Shown in pieces: positions 1-8,952 of a DNA stretch of 64,000 nucleotides (its first letter is position 1; each line of letters opens with the position of its first letter). The DNA comes from Terrimonas sp. (GTDB lineage Bacteria > Bacteroidota > Bacteroidia > Chitinophagales > Chitinophagaceae). The position numbers were made by a program, and so were the translations under genes. Location: the NCBI RefSeq assembly GCF_003075435.1, contig NZ_QCZJ01000005.1:62001-126000 (forward strand), read 5' to 3'. A model generated the notes under the pieces. The model saw nothing but the letters and a program-made list of their open reading frames with translations. It did no database searches and had not been told where the DNA came from.

Positions 1-214
1 CTAATAATAGTTTGTTGTTTTTTATTTTCATCGGATAATAATTTAAATGTAAAAAAGCCTGGATAAGCTGTTGAAATAAACAGGCATAGTCACCAAATTG
101 TGATTAGTTTTATAAACTAAATGTATGCTTAAACTGTTAAGTATCAAAAAGAGCCCGGACGGTTATGCACAGTTTTAAATTTATAATGTATTATTGTAAA
201 CTGTATTAATATAC
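1..214. other. AT-rich intergenic start of window
   Basis: I see no coding sequence in this AT-rich stretch. It presumably holds the promoter of the GH5 gene that starts at 215, but I could not assign clear -33/-7 elements. Confidence 0.4.
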
Positions 215-1354
215 ATGAAAAGGAAAACTTTTATCAGGCAAGTTAGCTTAGCTGCTGCAGGTATTACCGTTGGAAATACATTAAATGTACCGGTTTTCAA
301 AACCAGGGAAAACCTGTTGCCCCGCTGGAGAGGATTTAACCTGCTTGATTTTTTTTCGCCTGATCCTGCGAACAACAGAAATATTACCACAGATGACCAT
401 TTGAAATGGATGCGTGACTGGGGGTTTGATTTTGTCCGCATCCCCATTGCATATCCTTCATACCTCAATATTGACAGAACAAAAAATATTACGCCTGATG
501 ATGTATATAAAATCAGTAATGAAGCGGTAGATAAGATAGACGCACTGGTAACCAAAGCTCATAAATATTCCCTGCATGTAAGTCTTAATCTTCATAGGGC
601 GCCTGGCTATTGTATCAACGCGGGATTTTATGAACCATATAATTTATGGAAGGATGAAGCTGCTCAAAATGCTTTTTATTTTCATTGGAATATGTGGGCA
701 AAAAGATACAGGAACATATCGCGTAAGAAAATAAGTTTTGACCTGGTGAATGAGCCTGCTATGAGGGAAGATATGAACGATCAACATTCTAAATCATCTG
801 CTGTTCCCGGGAATATCTATCGTAGGGTGGCACAGGGTGCCGCCGATGCTATCCGTAAAGAGAACCCGGACCACCTGGTGATTGCAGATGGCAACCAGGT
901 AGGTACAAAGCCCATTCCCGAAATAATTGATCTAAATATCGGGCAGAGCTGCAGGGGGTATCATCCGGGTAGTATTTCTCATTATAAAGCGCCCTGGGCT
1001 AATAAAGACATAAATAACCTGCCTCAACCAAAATGGCCGGGGCAGGTTGGCAATCAATACCTGAGTCGTGAAATGCTGGAAAGTTTCTATAAGCCCTGGG
1101 TAGAAATTATGCAAAAAGGAGTTGGGGTACATTGTGGAGAATGTGGCTGCTGGAACAAGACGCCCCATGAAATTTTTCTTGCCTGGTTTGATGATCTGCT
1201 TGATATTTTGACCAATGCCGGTATTGGTTATGCATTATGGAATTTTATCGGTGATTTTGGCATTATGGATTCACGCCGTACCGATGTTGATTACAAAGAA
1301 TGGTATGGACATAAGCTGGATAAAAAATTACTTACGCTGTTACAAAAAAAATAA
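215..1354 (+). CDS. Glycoside hydrolase family 5 (cellulase-like) protein, exported
   Basis: A 379-residue GH5 TIM-barrel enzyme, expected to cleave beta-linked glucans or mannans outside the cytoplasm. The N-terminus (KRKTFIRQVSLAAAG) resembles a secretion signal of the twin-arginine-like 'xRKxFIRQ' type, but it has RK rather than RR, so the export route is open. Motifs seen are RGFNLLDFF near residue 40, DWGFDFVRIP near 69, LHRAPGY, the acid/base Glu180 in FDLVNEP, YHPG around 250, and the nucleophile candidate Glu309 in HCGECGCW. ALWNF near 345 is the usual C-terminal strand. Length fits a single-domain GH5. It stands alone on the plus strand with thioredoxin convergent downstream. Substrate cannot be read from the sequence. 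Confidence 0.87.
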   Translation: MKRKTFIRQVSLAAAGITVGNTLNVPVFKTRENLLPRWRGFNLLDFFSPDPANNRNITTDDHLKWMRDWGFDFVRIPIAYPSYLNIDRTKNITPDDVYKISNEAVDKIDALVTKAHKYSLHVSLNLHRAPGYCINAGFYEPYNLWKDEAAQNAFYFHWNMWAKRYRNISRKKISFDLVNEPAMREDMNDQHSKSSAVPGNIYRRVAQGAADAIRKENPDHLVIADGNQVGTKPIPEIIDLNIGQSCRGYHPGSISHYKAPWANKDINNLPQPKWPGQVGNQYLSREMLESFYKPWVEIMQKGVGVHCGECGCWNKTPHEIFLAWFDDLLDILTNAGIGYALWNFIGDFGIMDSRRTDVDYKEWYGHKLDKKLLTLLQKK

Positions 1355-1471
1355 TATTAAGTTGTTTTTTATCTGCCGGGTTTGAAAACAGTAATGAAAC
1401 CGGGTAATGCTTTAGAAAAATAGTATCTGGTTGCAACATTGCACTGGAAATACTAAATCGAATTTATATAT

Positions 1472-1774
1472 TCAGTTATCTGTGTACCGGCGTATGATTT
1501 TTTCTAATTGATCGCCCGGCACAACTCCAGATTGTCTCCATAATATTTTTCCCTGCTTAAATAAAATAAGCGTAGGTACTCCCTGTATTTGATAGTTGCC
1601 GGCGGCAGCCGGATTTTTATCAACGTCAATTTTAATAATAGTTGCAGTATCGCCAATGGTGGCTTTCACTTTTTCAAGTACAGGCGCCATCGTTTTACAT
1701 GGACCGCACCATGTCGCAAAAAAATCTACCAGCACTGGTTTGTCTCCGTTGATAAGTTCCCCGAATTTTGACAT
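1472..1774 (-). CDS. trxA: Thioredoxin
   Basis: A 100-residue single-domain thioredoxin. The redox site WCGPC is at residues 22-26, and the cis-proline loop (GVPTL) is present near residue 65. The whole length is that of a cytoplasmic thioredoxin, without signal peptide, so the role is disulfide reduction of cytosolic proteins. It lies convergent to the GH5 gene and downstream of the acyltransferase gene on the same strand; the 70-base gap leaves it unclear whether they share a transcript. Confidence 0.95.
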   Translation of the reverse strand: MSKFGELINGDKPVLVDFFATWCGPCKTMAPVLEKVKATIGDTATIIKIDVDKNPAAAGNYQIQGVPTLILFKQGKILWRQSGVVPGDQLEKIIRRYTDN

Positions 1775-1845
1775 ACATTTTGAGGCTTATGAATAATAAA
1801 ACTTAATCAGTAGAGTGGTTTACGGATATGGGGATTAGAAAAATA

Positions 1846-2496
1846 TCATTTTTTTTTGATAAGCTTTGCCGCAGGAACGCCGGTATATACACCCTCTTCG
1901 GTAATATTTTTTACAACAATACCTCCCATCCCTATGGTGACATTATTGCAAATGGTTATGCCCTGCTTTACCGCAGCGTTAGTGCCAAAATATACACATT
2001 CTCCAATTAAACAATTCCCGCTTATGTTTACAGCAGGAGCTGTGGTAAAGTAGTCGCCCAGGATACAATCATGTCCTATAGTAGTAGCAGCATTTAAATG
2101 AATATGCTTGCCCATTTTAATATTACTGGAAATAATAGAGCCGGCCATTATGATGCAGCCTTCATCAATATCTACCCATCTGTATATTATTGCACTTGGA
2201 TGAATAATGCTTGTATATTTTGTATCTGCCGGTAGATTTTCTACGAATTTTTTGCGAACCTGTGGATTGCCAATGGCAACAACAACATTGTGAGTGGAGG
2301 GGTTAAATTTAGATAATGGAATTACATTAATCCCCATGATTTGAGTTTCCCTGATATGATCATCACTTTGCATAAAACAAACATGATCCTCAGCTTTAAT
2401 TCCTTTTGGATCAAGCTCATCCAGAATATAGCTAAGCACCTCCCTTCCCAAGCCGCCCGCACCAGCAATACAAATCTTTTTTTCAAGGCTAATCAT
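1846..2496 (-). CDS. Sugar O-/N-acyltransferase, NeuD/PglD family
   Basis: A 216-residue protein with an N-terminal Rossmann-like nucleotide-sugar binding part (KKICIAGAGGLGREV, residues 6-20) and a C-terminal left-handed beta-helix made of hexapeptide repeats (about 100-210). His142 in TIGHDCILGD matches the catalytic base of PglD/NeuD-type acetyltransferases. Such enzymes move an acetyl group from acetyl-CoA onto a UDP-amino sugar or a sialic-acid-like sugar for surface polysaccharide or glycoprotein synthesis. No other glycan-synthesis gene is intact nearby, so it may be a leftover of a decayed locus (see the stretch to its right). Confidence 0.85.
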   Translation of the reverse strand: MISLEKKICIAGAGGLGREVLSYILDELDPKGIKAEDHVCFMQSDDHIRETQIMGINVIPLSKFNPSTHNVVVAIGNPQVRKKFVENLPADTKYTSIIHPSAIIYRWVDIDEGCIIMAGSIISSNIKMGKHIHLNAATTIGHDCILGDYFTTAPAVNISGNCLIGECVYFGTNAAVKQGITICNNVTIGMGGIVVKNITEEGVYTGVPAAKLIKKK

Positions 2497-2601
2497 ACAG
2501 TTAATTTATCAAACAGCAAGTTAAAGCGCTATTTAAATTTTAAATTAGAATTCTACGAAGATTATCAAGTTGAATTTATACAAATATATATGAGTTTGTG
2601 A

Positions 2602-3136
2602 AAGCCCAAAAAAGTTTTGATATCTGGTGGTGGGAATAAGTTTATGAATTGTTAACAACAATGATTTTGTTCTGTATTATAAAAGCAGTACTTGTATTAG
2701 TTTATATAATAATATGTTTGGTGGCGCTATATATTAAGAAGCTATCATAAGGAAAAGAAAAGCCTGATATGAAGTTGCTTTATACAGCGGGTAAGAATTT
2801 CTTCACCAGGGTAATATCAGTTATAAAGAAAGCCTTGTTGAAGCTATTAGTAAAGATGTTTTTGTAAATGGTTTTTTTGGGGAAACTGAGAGGATGGCAT
2901 TCAAATATTATGGAAAGTATTTGTGACTGAAAAGCCAAGGAAAGATAAATGATCTCAAAAGAAATTACAGCGCTTTCCGTAAAATAACAACAATATTTTG
3001 ATGCACAGCATACGGCTAATCCCGGAACAGATAACCCTGGAAGAAGCCATTAAATCCATCCGGGAACCGGTCCTTAAAAAAGGATATGATATATAATAAG
3101 CCTAATAGCTGATGGCTGGCCGTTGAAAGTCATCAG
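2602..3136 (+). pseudogene. Possible decayed coding remnant
   Basis: No long reading frame is present. Short protein-like pieces appear in changing plus-strand frames: one ends KYYGKYL before a stop near 2928, a second spans roughly 2930-3003, and a third (3001-3096) reads LEEAIKSIREPVLKKGYDI. This pattern of consecutive fragments suggests a gene broken by frameshifts, possibly part of a former glycan locus with the acyltransferase to the left. I do not recognise the family, and chance cannot be excluded. Confidence 0.25.
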
Positions 3137-5482
3137 TTATTTCGTTTTCAACTCTGTATTTATCAATTGCTGATTACGCATAACAGTTATAGGTATGCGG
3201 CCTGTCCAGTTTAAGGTTTGATAAATATCCATCAGTTGTTTTACATCAATGATGGTTTTGCCATCAGCGGTGCGGATTACGTCTTTATCCTGCAAACCAG
3301 AAAGTGAGAGTAAAGTATTATTCCCAGCAGATAAAATGACCACACCGGTTTCATCCGGCAAGCCATAAGCGGAACGATCGCCCAATCCATCTACCGATTT
3401 GATTGTGCCTCCTAAAAATGTAACGGCAACAGATTTGTCAGAAAGTCCTGCATCATTGATGAGCACCGGTATCTGTGGTTGTTGTGCTATTTTTTTGAGA
3501 GAGGCTTTTTGTACACCGAATGCATGCATCTCAAAATTTTTAAAACCGGTTTTTAAAGCCGGAGAACCTGCTGCAACAGTATAATCTCCTTTTGCAGGAT
3601 TTATAAACAGTGGGTCACCAGCTATACTGTTGCTGTCTGTTCCATGCAATTGCGCATCATGCAAAGCAGCCGTATCAGGAAACAGGTTGTGATTAATTTT
3701 ATTACCCCAGTCTCTCACCTGTATCGGTGCGTATTTTTTCATTACGATATTTCTTTCAAACACATCACCACTGTTTTTAAACCAAACATGCGGATGAAAA
3801 GAATTGTTGATCATAATATTGTTTTCAACAATGCGATAAAATCCCTCCCTCAATTTTAAGCCACCATTTAAACAAAGGTTATTATAAATATGATAATTAG
3901 AAGAACCGTCATCAAGGTCAATATCCCAACCATGATCGCAACGAAACCTGTTATTGCGAATAATAGTTTGCTTGTGTGCATCCAGTAAAATCAATTCAGG
4001 ATGTGCCGCTGCTAAACTATCCATATACTTTCTGTCAGGTGCCCAATATCTGTCGCGCCCCCACGAATTGAAGGAACCATGATCTCCTGTTTCTCTTACT
4101 GTATTAAATACATCATTGAACTCAATGATGTGTCCGCCGAATGCACCATCCCCTATATTAATTCCTGCCCTGGAAGTTTGATAAATACTGTTATAGCTAA
4201 CCGTAATTTCAGACGCGACCTGTATCTGCACCCCTGTTGCCTGTTTTTCAATGTCGCCTAGATCATGAAATAAATTATCTGTAACGATACACTGTTGCGG
4301 ATAATTATTGGCTAGTGGCCCTGGTGTTTTATCGAGTAAGTTATAGGGGATAAAATTTTCATACCCGAAGGAAGGGGAGCGAACGGCTTTTGTATCACCT
4401 ATAAAACAAACTGCGTTTGCTCCTGTATTGTAAATATGACAACCTGTGATAGTGTCGTGCTTATTATAATTGCTCACCATTATAGCATTACCGCCAATAC
4501 CTTCAAATACACAGTCAGAAATTTTACAATGCTCCGTTCCGTCCATTAATATAACGCCACCCCTGTATATAGTCCAGTCGCTGCGCAGCAGCGGCTCTTT
4601 CGTATCCATAAAGCTTCTTTCGTTATGAGTGAAATGAATACCTGATATACGGATATTTTTTAAAGGCTTTGTTTCTGTTCCTTTAAGCTCAATACTGTTT
4701 TTTAATCGAGCAACTATTATGGTTGCTTTTGCTATATCAATTGCTTTGGGCGGATAGTAATACAATAGGTTTTTATTTCTGTCGAGCCACCATTCTCCTG
4801 TCGCGTCCAGCTCTTCAAAAATATTTTCTACAAACCGGTATTGTTCATGCATTTTGTTAGGGCGGTTATTCTGCCATCCACCTTCCATTTGTAAATCACC
4901 TGAACTATCGGCACCGGTTATGCGATAATGAAACCCGCCCCATTCATGCGCATGTAAAGCATGTATATATCCACCAACTGGATTTTTCCATTTTTTTACT
5001 CTTTCCGGTGCAATGGCATTAGCAGCAGTACCGTGAAAAACTCTTGCAGATGAATCATAATTTGGATAACGCGCAAGTGGCTGAAGTATATTATTTACAT
5101 ACAGTCTTTCAAATGCAATACCTGCAGGCACTTCAGTTACATATATTCCATTTTGCCAGGGCTTCCATTTGGGAGTAAGTGGTTTGCCGGCGCTGATGGT
5201 TACAGTTTCGTTGTTATTAGATGTAATCAGCAATGATGAGGGCAGGAATTTATCTGTATGAATGGTAATAGTATTACCCGGGTAGTATATGCCTTTTTTA
5301 AGTACTATTATTACATTTTTTCCTTTTTGAGTAGAAGCAACCTTAATAGCTTGCTGTAAGGTTTTAAAAGGCTGTTGTATGGAGCCTTTGTGCTGATCGT
5401 TTCCGGTGGGAGAAACAAAAAACTTTACCTGTGCTATGCTAAACTTTACCGTAATAATTAACAATACAAGTGAATACTTCAT
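3137..5482 (-). CDS. Right-handed parallel beta-helix protein with C-terminal PDZ-like domain
   Basis: A 781-residue exported protein. A signal peptide covers about residues 1-17. It is followed by a DUF1565-type start (VSPTGNDQHKGSIQQPFKTL), then many beta-helix coils rich in N-x-I/F turns (ISGIHFTHN, NAIMVSNYN, GINIGDGAFGG) to about residue 600. This fold is that of pectate-lyase-like and alginate-lyase-like enzymes acting on polysaccharides. The last 80 residues (GVVILSAGNNTLLSLSGLQDKDVI... onward) look like a PDZ domain, which binds peptide tails. I cannot name catalytic residues with confidence. It is a single minus-strand gene without an evident operon. Confidence 0.8.
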   Translation of the reverse strand: MKYSLVLLIITVKFSIAQVKFFVSPTGNDQHKGSIQQPFKTLQQAIKVASTQKGKNVIIVLKKGIYYPGNTITIHTDKFLPSSLLITSNNNETVTISAGKPLTPKWKPWQNGIYVTEVPAGIAFERLYVNNILQPLARYPNYDSSARVFHGTAANAIAPERVKKWKNPVGGYIHALHAHEWGGFHYRITGADSSGDLQMEGGWQNNRPNKMHEQYRFVENIFEELDATGEWWLDRNKNLLYYYPPKAIDIAKATIIVARLKNSIELKGTETKPLKNIRISGIHFTHNERSFMDTKEPLLRSDWTIYRGGVILMDGTEHCKISDCVFEGIGGNAIMVSNYNKHDTITGCHIYNTGANAVCFIGDTKAVRSPSFGYENFIPYNLLDKTPGPLANNYPQQCIVTDNLFHDLGDIEKQATGVQIQVASEITVSYNSIYQTSRAGINIGDGAFGGHIIEFNDVFNTVRETGDHGSFNSWGRDRYWAPDRKYMDSLAAAHPELILLDAHKQTIIRNNRFRCDHGWDIDLDDGSSNYHIYNNLCLNGGLKLREGFYRIVENNIMINNSFHPHVWFKNSGDVFERNIVMKKYAPIQVRDWGNKINHNLFPDTAALHDAQLHGTDSNSIAGDPLFINPAKGDYTVAAGSPALKTGFKNFEMHAFGVQKASLKKIAQQPQIPVLINDAGLSDKSVAVTFLGGTIKSVDGLGDRSAYGLPDETGVVILSAGNNTLLSLSGLQDKDVIRTADGKTIIDVKQLMDIYQTLNWTGRIPITVMRNQQLINTELKTK

Positions 5483-5772
5483 GAATGCTGTTTATGTACT
5501 GAAGAAATGTAATTGCCAATTTCCTGAATTATCATTATAAATTCAGTATATATTTTAATACAAAAGCATATTTTATTGACTGCTGCGCTATGCCCACCAT
5601 AGCGATACAGTTGAAGAGTGCGACGAAGTTACATAGTAGTAATACTGCGGTCTCATAAAATAATGGCTTATACCTTATACGATATTCCCTCATCTAATAC
5701 TGTACCTTTTTTTGCCGGCCGCCATATTATGCAGATATTGCAGCATTATTCAATTGAATAAAGTTGTTTACG
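5483..5772. other. Intergenic region between divergent genes, with small hairpin
   Basis: This 290-base spacer must hold the promoters of the beta-helix gene (leftward) and pepP (rightward). A perfect 7-bp hairpin (cgctatg at 5586, catagcg at 5598) lies in its middle, in a stretch whose composition differs from the AT-rich surroundings. I could not identify promoter elements. Confidence 0.35.
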
Positions 5773-7062
5773 ATGAAATACCTGCCGTTAAATCCACAGA
5801 TATTTTTTACCAATAGAAAGCGCTTTGTGGCAAAAATGGAGAAAAATGCCATTGCCATATTTAATAGCAATGATGAGCTGCCAACGAATGGAGATGCGCT
5901 TTATCCTTTTAAGCAAAATGCTGACCTCTACTGGCTTACCGGAATTGTGCAGGAAGATACTATGCTGATCTTATTTCCTGATAATCCTGATAAAAAGTAT
6001 AAGGAAGTATTGGTGCTGGTTCGTCCTAATGAGCTGAAAGAAAAATGGGATGGTAAAAGATTACGGGCAAAAGAAGCGCAGGAAATATCGGGTATTTCAA
6101 CAATTATATGGCTTGATACTTTAGACGGATTTCTTCAACCGCTGATTCATCTTGCAGATACCATATATCTTAATACAAATGAAAATGATCGCAAAGCGAA
6201 TAAGGTAGCGGTTAGGGATTACCGTTATGCTGGAGAAATGCGCAGGCAATATCCATTGCACAAATATATGCGCAGCGCCAAAATTTTAAAAGAACTGCGT
6301 GCTGTAAAAATGCCGTTTGAGATTGAGGTGATGCAAAAAGCAATGGATATTACGGAAAAAACATTCCGCAGGCTGCTTTCTTTTATCCGCCCGGGTGTGA
6401 TGGAGTATGAAATTGAAGCTGAGATATTACATGAGTTCCTGATCAACAGGGCAACCGGTCCGGCTTATGGTTCTATTATTGCCAGTGGCGACAGGGCAAG
6501 AACGCTTCATTATGTTTCTAATAACGAAGAATGTAAAGCCGGAGAATTGGTATTGATGGATTTTGGGGCGGAATACGGCGGTTATTGTGCTGATCTTACG
6601 CGTACAGTGCCTGTAAACGGAAAATTTACAAAGCGGCAGAAAGAAGTATATAATGCCTGTTTGCATTTGCATAAATATGCCGCATCTATTTTAAAGCCCG
6701 GTATTTCTATTCTTGCATATACTGACAAAGTAGGAGAGGAGGCAACCAAACAATTTATTAAAATCGGCTTGTTGAAGAAATCAGATGTGAAAAATGAAGA
6801 TAAGGACAACAGGGCTTACCGTAAATATTTGTATCATGGCATTTCCCATCATCTTGGCATAGATGTGCACGACCTTGGTACAAGAACGGAGCCGATAAAA
6901 GAAGGAATGGTATTTACTGTTGAACCTGGTATTTATATTGAGGAAGAACATATGGGTATCCGTATTGAAAATAATTTCTGGGTCACAAAGCATGGCAATA
7001 AAGATCTGATGAAGAAAATTCCTATCACTGTTGATGAAATAGAAACTTTGATGAAACGTTAA
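5773..7062 (+). CDS. pepP: Xaa-Pro aminopeptidase (M24B)
   Basis: A 429-residue metalloaminopeptidase that removes an N-terminal residue preceding proline. The N-terminal creatinase-like domain (AMP_N, about 1-140) contains ALYPFKQNADLYWLTGI. The C-terminal pita-bread domain has all expected dinuclear metal ligands: Asp263, Asp274, His359, Glu384 (VEPGIY) and Glu399 (GIRIENN). I chose the ATG at 5773; an in-frame TTG three codons upstream is less likely. There is no signal peptide, so it should be cytoplasmic. pssA follows after 37 bases on the same strand and may be cotranscribed. Confidence 0.93.
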   Translation: MKYLPLNPQIFFTNRKRFVAKMEKNAIAIFNSNDELPTNGDALYPFKQNADLYWLTGIVQEDTMLILFPDNPDKKYKEVLVLVRPNELKEKWDGKRLRAKEAQEISGISTIIWLDTLDGFLQPLIHLADTIYLNTNENDRKANKVAVRDYRYAGEMRRQYPLHKYMRSAKILKELRAVKMPFEIEVMQKAMDITEKTFRRLLSFIRPGVMEYEIEAEILHEFLINRATGPAYGSIIASGDRARTLHYVSNNEECKAGELVLMDFGAEYGGYCADLTRTVPVNGKFTKRQKEVYNACLHLHKYAASILKPGISILAYTDKVGEEATKQFIKIGLLKKSDVKNEDKDNRAYRKYLYHGISHHLGIDVHDLGTRTEPIKEGMVFTVEPGIYIEEEHMGIRIENNFWVTKHGNKDLMKKIPITVDEIETLMKR

Positions 7063-7099
7063 ATAATACAGTGCATTTCTTTTTAAACCAATACTACAG

Positions 7100-7867
7100 A
7101 TGAAGCATATACCCAACCTCTTTACATTACTCAACCTGGCTTTTGGTTGTATGGCTATTATTGCCGTATTGCAAACCGGGGTGGTATTATTGAATACAGA
7201 AGAAGGATCGCAGATGCTGAGTATGCCGGAGCAAATTTTTATGGCCTCGCTTTTTATCGCGCTGGCAGGCGTGGTAGATTTTTTAGATGGTTTTGTGGCG
7301 CGGCTGTTAAAAGTTACTTCTGAAATGGGCAAACAATTGGATTCCCTGAGTGATGTGGTAAGTTTTGGCGTGGCGCCGGGAATGATCATTTACCAGTTTT
7401 TACGGCTGTCAATAGCGCGGGAAGAAGATGGGCTGAATGCTTCTGTAGTATGGCTTTTACCTGCATTACTTATTCCTGTGGCTGCTGCATGGCGACTGGC
7501 GAAGTTTAATATTGATGAAACCCAAACCTATCATTTTAGGGGCGTGCCAACACCTGCTGTTGGTTTATTGATAGCCTCTTTTCCGCTTATATTCTGGCAT
7601 AACAGTACGGATACTGTAATTAACCTGCTTTTAAATAAGTGGCTATGGTATGCCGTAATTATTTTGCTCAGTTACCTGATGGTTTCCAATATTCCCATTA
7701 TGAGCCTGAAATTCAAAGACTATTCTTTTAAAAATAACGGCTCAAAATGGATATTGCTGGCAATAGCTGCCGTATTGACCATTTTATTCAAATGGCTGGC
7801 AGTTCCGTTTATTTTTATAGCCTACATTCTGTTATCTTTGCCGCTTAAAAATAAAACAGCATCATGA
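7100..7867 (+). CDS. pssA: CDP-diacylglycerol-serine O-phosphatidyltransferase
   Basis: A 255-residue integral membrane enzyme that makes phosphatidylserine from CDP-diacylglycerol and serine, the precursor of phosphatidylethanolamine. The CDP-alcohol phosphotransferase signature D-x2-D-G-x2-A-R-x8-G-x3-D-x3-D is complete at residues 60-85 (Asp60, Asp63, Arg68, Gly77, Asp81, Asp85). Several hydrophobic segments follow, as in the family. The stop codon overlaps the start of purS by 4 bases (ATGA), showing translational coupling between two unrelated pathways. Confidence 0.94.
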   Translation: MKHIPNLFTLLNLAFGCMAIIAVLQTGVVLLNTEEGSQMLSMPEQIFMASLFIALAGVVDFLDGFVARLLKVTSEMGKQLDSLSDVVSFGVAPGMIIYQFLRLSIAREEDGLNASVVWLLPALLIPVAAAWRLAKFNIDETQTYHFRGVPTPAVGLLIASFPLIFWHNSTDTVINLLLNKWLWYAVIILLSYLMVSNIPIMSLKFKDYSFKNNGSKWILLAIAAVLTILFKWLAVPFIFIAYILLSLPLKNKTAS

Positions 7868-8109
7868 TATACGCGGTTCATATTAATGTAATGCCTTTAA
7901 AAGAGCTGCTTGACCCCCAGGGTAAGGCCGTAATGAGCGGCCTGAGCAATTTAGGTTTAAAAGGGGTAGAAGATGTGCGTATCGGCAAGCATATTACACT
8001 GCAGGTTGAAGCCGCTTCAAAAGAAGAAGCCAGAAAGATAGCGGAAGAAGCTTCACAAAAATTACTGGCCAACCAGGTAATGGAATATTTTGAAATAACG
8101 GTTAACTGA
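7864..8109 (+). CDS. purS: Phosphoribosylformylglycinamidine synthase subunit PurS
   Basis: An 81-residue protein matching the small PurS subunit that joins PurL and PurQ in the FGAM synthase complex of purine synthesis. The start MIYAVHINVMPLKELLDPQG and the segment LGLKGVEDVRIGKHI are typical, and the length is normal. It overlaps pssA by 4 bases. purL and purQ are not in the window, so the complex is assembled from distant genes. Confidence 0.92.
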   Translation: MIYAVHINVMPLKELLDPQGKAVMSGLSNLGLKGVEDVRIGKHITLQVEAASKEEARKIAEEASQKLLANQVMEYFEITVN

Positions 8110-8132
8110 TTGACATTGCCTGGTGTTATGTA

Positions 8133-8178
8133 AAACGTGAGATGTCAAAGGTGAGATGAACTTTCACATCTAACGTTT
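8133..8178. terminator. Stem-loop between purS and rsmI
   Basis: aaacgtgagatgt (8133) and acatctaacgttt (8166) form a 13-bp stem with one mismatch and a 20-base loop. It lacks a clear run of T, so it may be an intergenic palindromic repeat or a weak terminator. Confidence 0.4.
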
Positions 8179-8222
8179 CACTTCTTACAATTCTACAATT
8201 TATCTATCATAATCAATGTGCA

Positions 8223-8888
8223 ATGTTATATATTGTTCCTACACCTATCGGCAACCTTGCTGATTTTACTTTCAGGGCGGTAGAAATAGTAAAGCAGGTT
8301 GAGCTTATACTCGCGGAAGATACAAGAACATCCTCGCTGCTGCTTAAGCATTATAATATTCAAAAACCAATCACGCCTTATCATCAGCATAACGAACATA
8401 AAATAGTATCTCACCTTGCCGATCAGTTGCAGGCAGGAAAAACAATGGCATTACTCACCGATGCCGGCACGCCGGGCATCTCGGATCCCGCTTTTTTACT
8501 GGTAAGGGAATGTGTAAAAAGAAATATTAAAGTAGTATGTTTACCCGGCGCCACTGCTTTTGTGCCTGCATTGGTAAACAGCGGACTGCCAATTAACCGT
8601 TTTTGTTTTGAAGGTTTTTTGCCATTAAAGAAAGGGCGCCAGACTTTATTTAAAAAACTTGCTGAAGAAGAGCGCACCATTGTTTTCTATGAATCGCCCA
8701 TGCGGCTTGTAAAAACATTAGAGGAGTGTATTCAATATTTTGGTGCGGAACGTCAATGCTGTGTAAGCAGGGAGCTTACCAAAATGTTTGAAGAAAACAA
8801 GCGGGGAAGCCTGCGCGAAGTTTGCGATCATTTTATCGCCAAAGGCGTAAAAGGTGAGATTGTAGTGGTTATTGAGGGCGTGTCGTAA
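8223..8888 (+). CDS. rsmI: 16S rRNA (cytidine1402-2'-O)-methyltransferase
   Basis: A 221-residue SAM-dependent tetrapyrrole-methylase-fold enzyme that 2'-O-methylates C1402 in the decoding centre of 16S rRNA. Landmarks seen are LYIVPTPIGNLADFTFRA at the start, the EDTRTS segment near 38, TDAGTPGISDPA near 80 and LPGATAFVPAL near 112. The C-terminal extension found in E. coli RsmI (about 280 residues) is absent, as in shorter homologues. No partner gene is evident. Confidence 0.92.
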   Translation: MLYIVPTPIGNLADFTFRAVEIVKQVELILAEDTRTSSLLLKHYNIQKPITPYHQHNEHKIVSHLADQLQAGKTMALLTDAGTPGISDPAFLLVRECVKRNIKVVCLPGATAFVPALVNSGLPINRFCFEGFLPLKKGRQTLFKKLAEEERTIVFYESPMRLVKTLEECIQYFGAERQCCVSRELTKMFEENKRGSLREVCDHFIAKGVKGEIVVVIEGVS

Positions 8889-8952
8889 GTGCTGATGTTT
8901 TGAATTGAGCAAATATTACCTGGGCGAAGCAGTTTAATCCTGATTTTTGATT

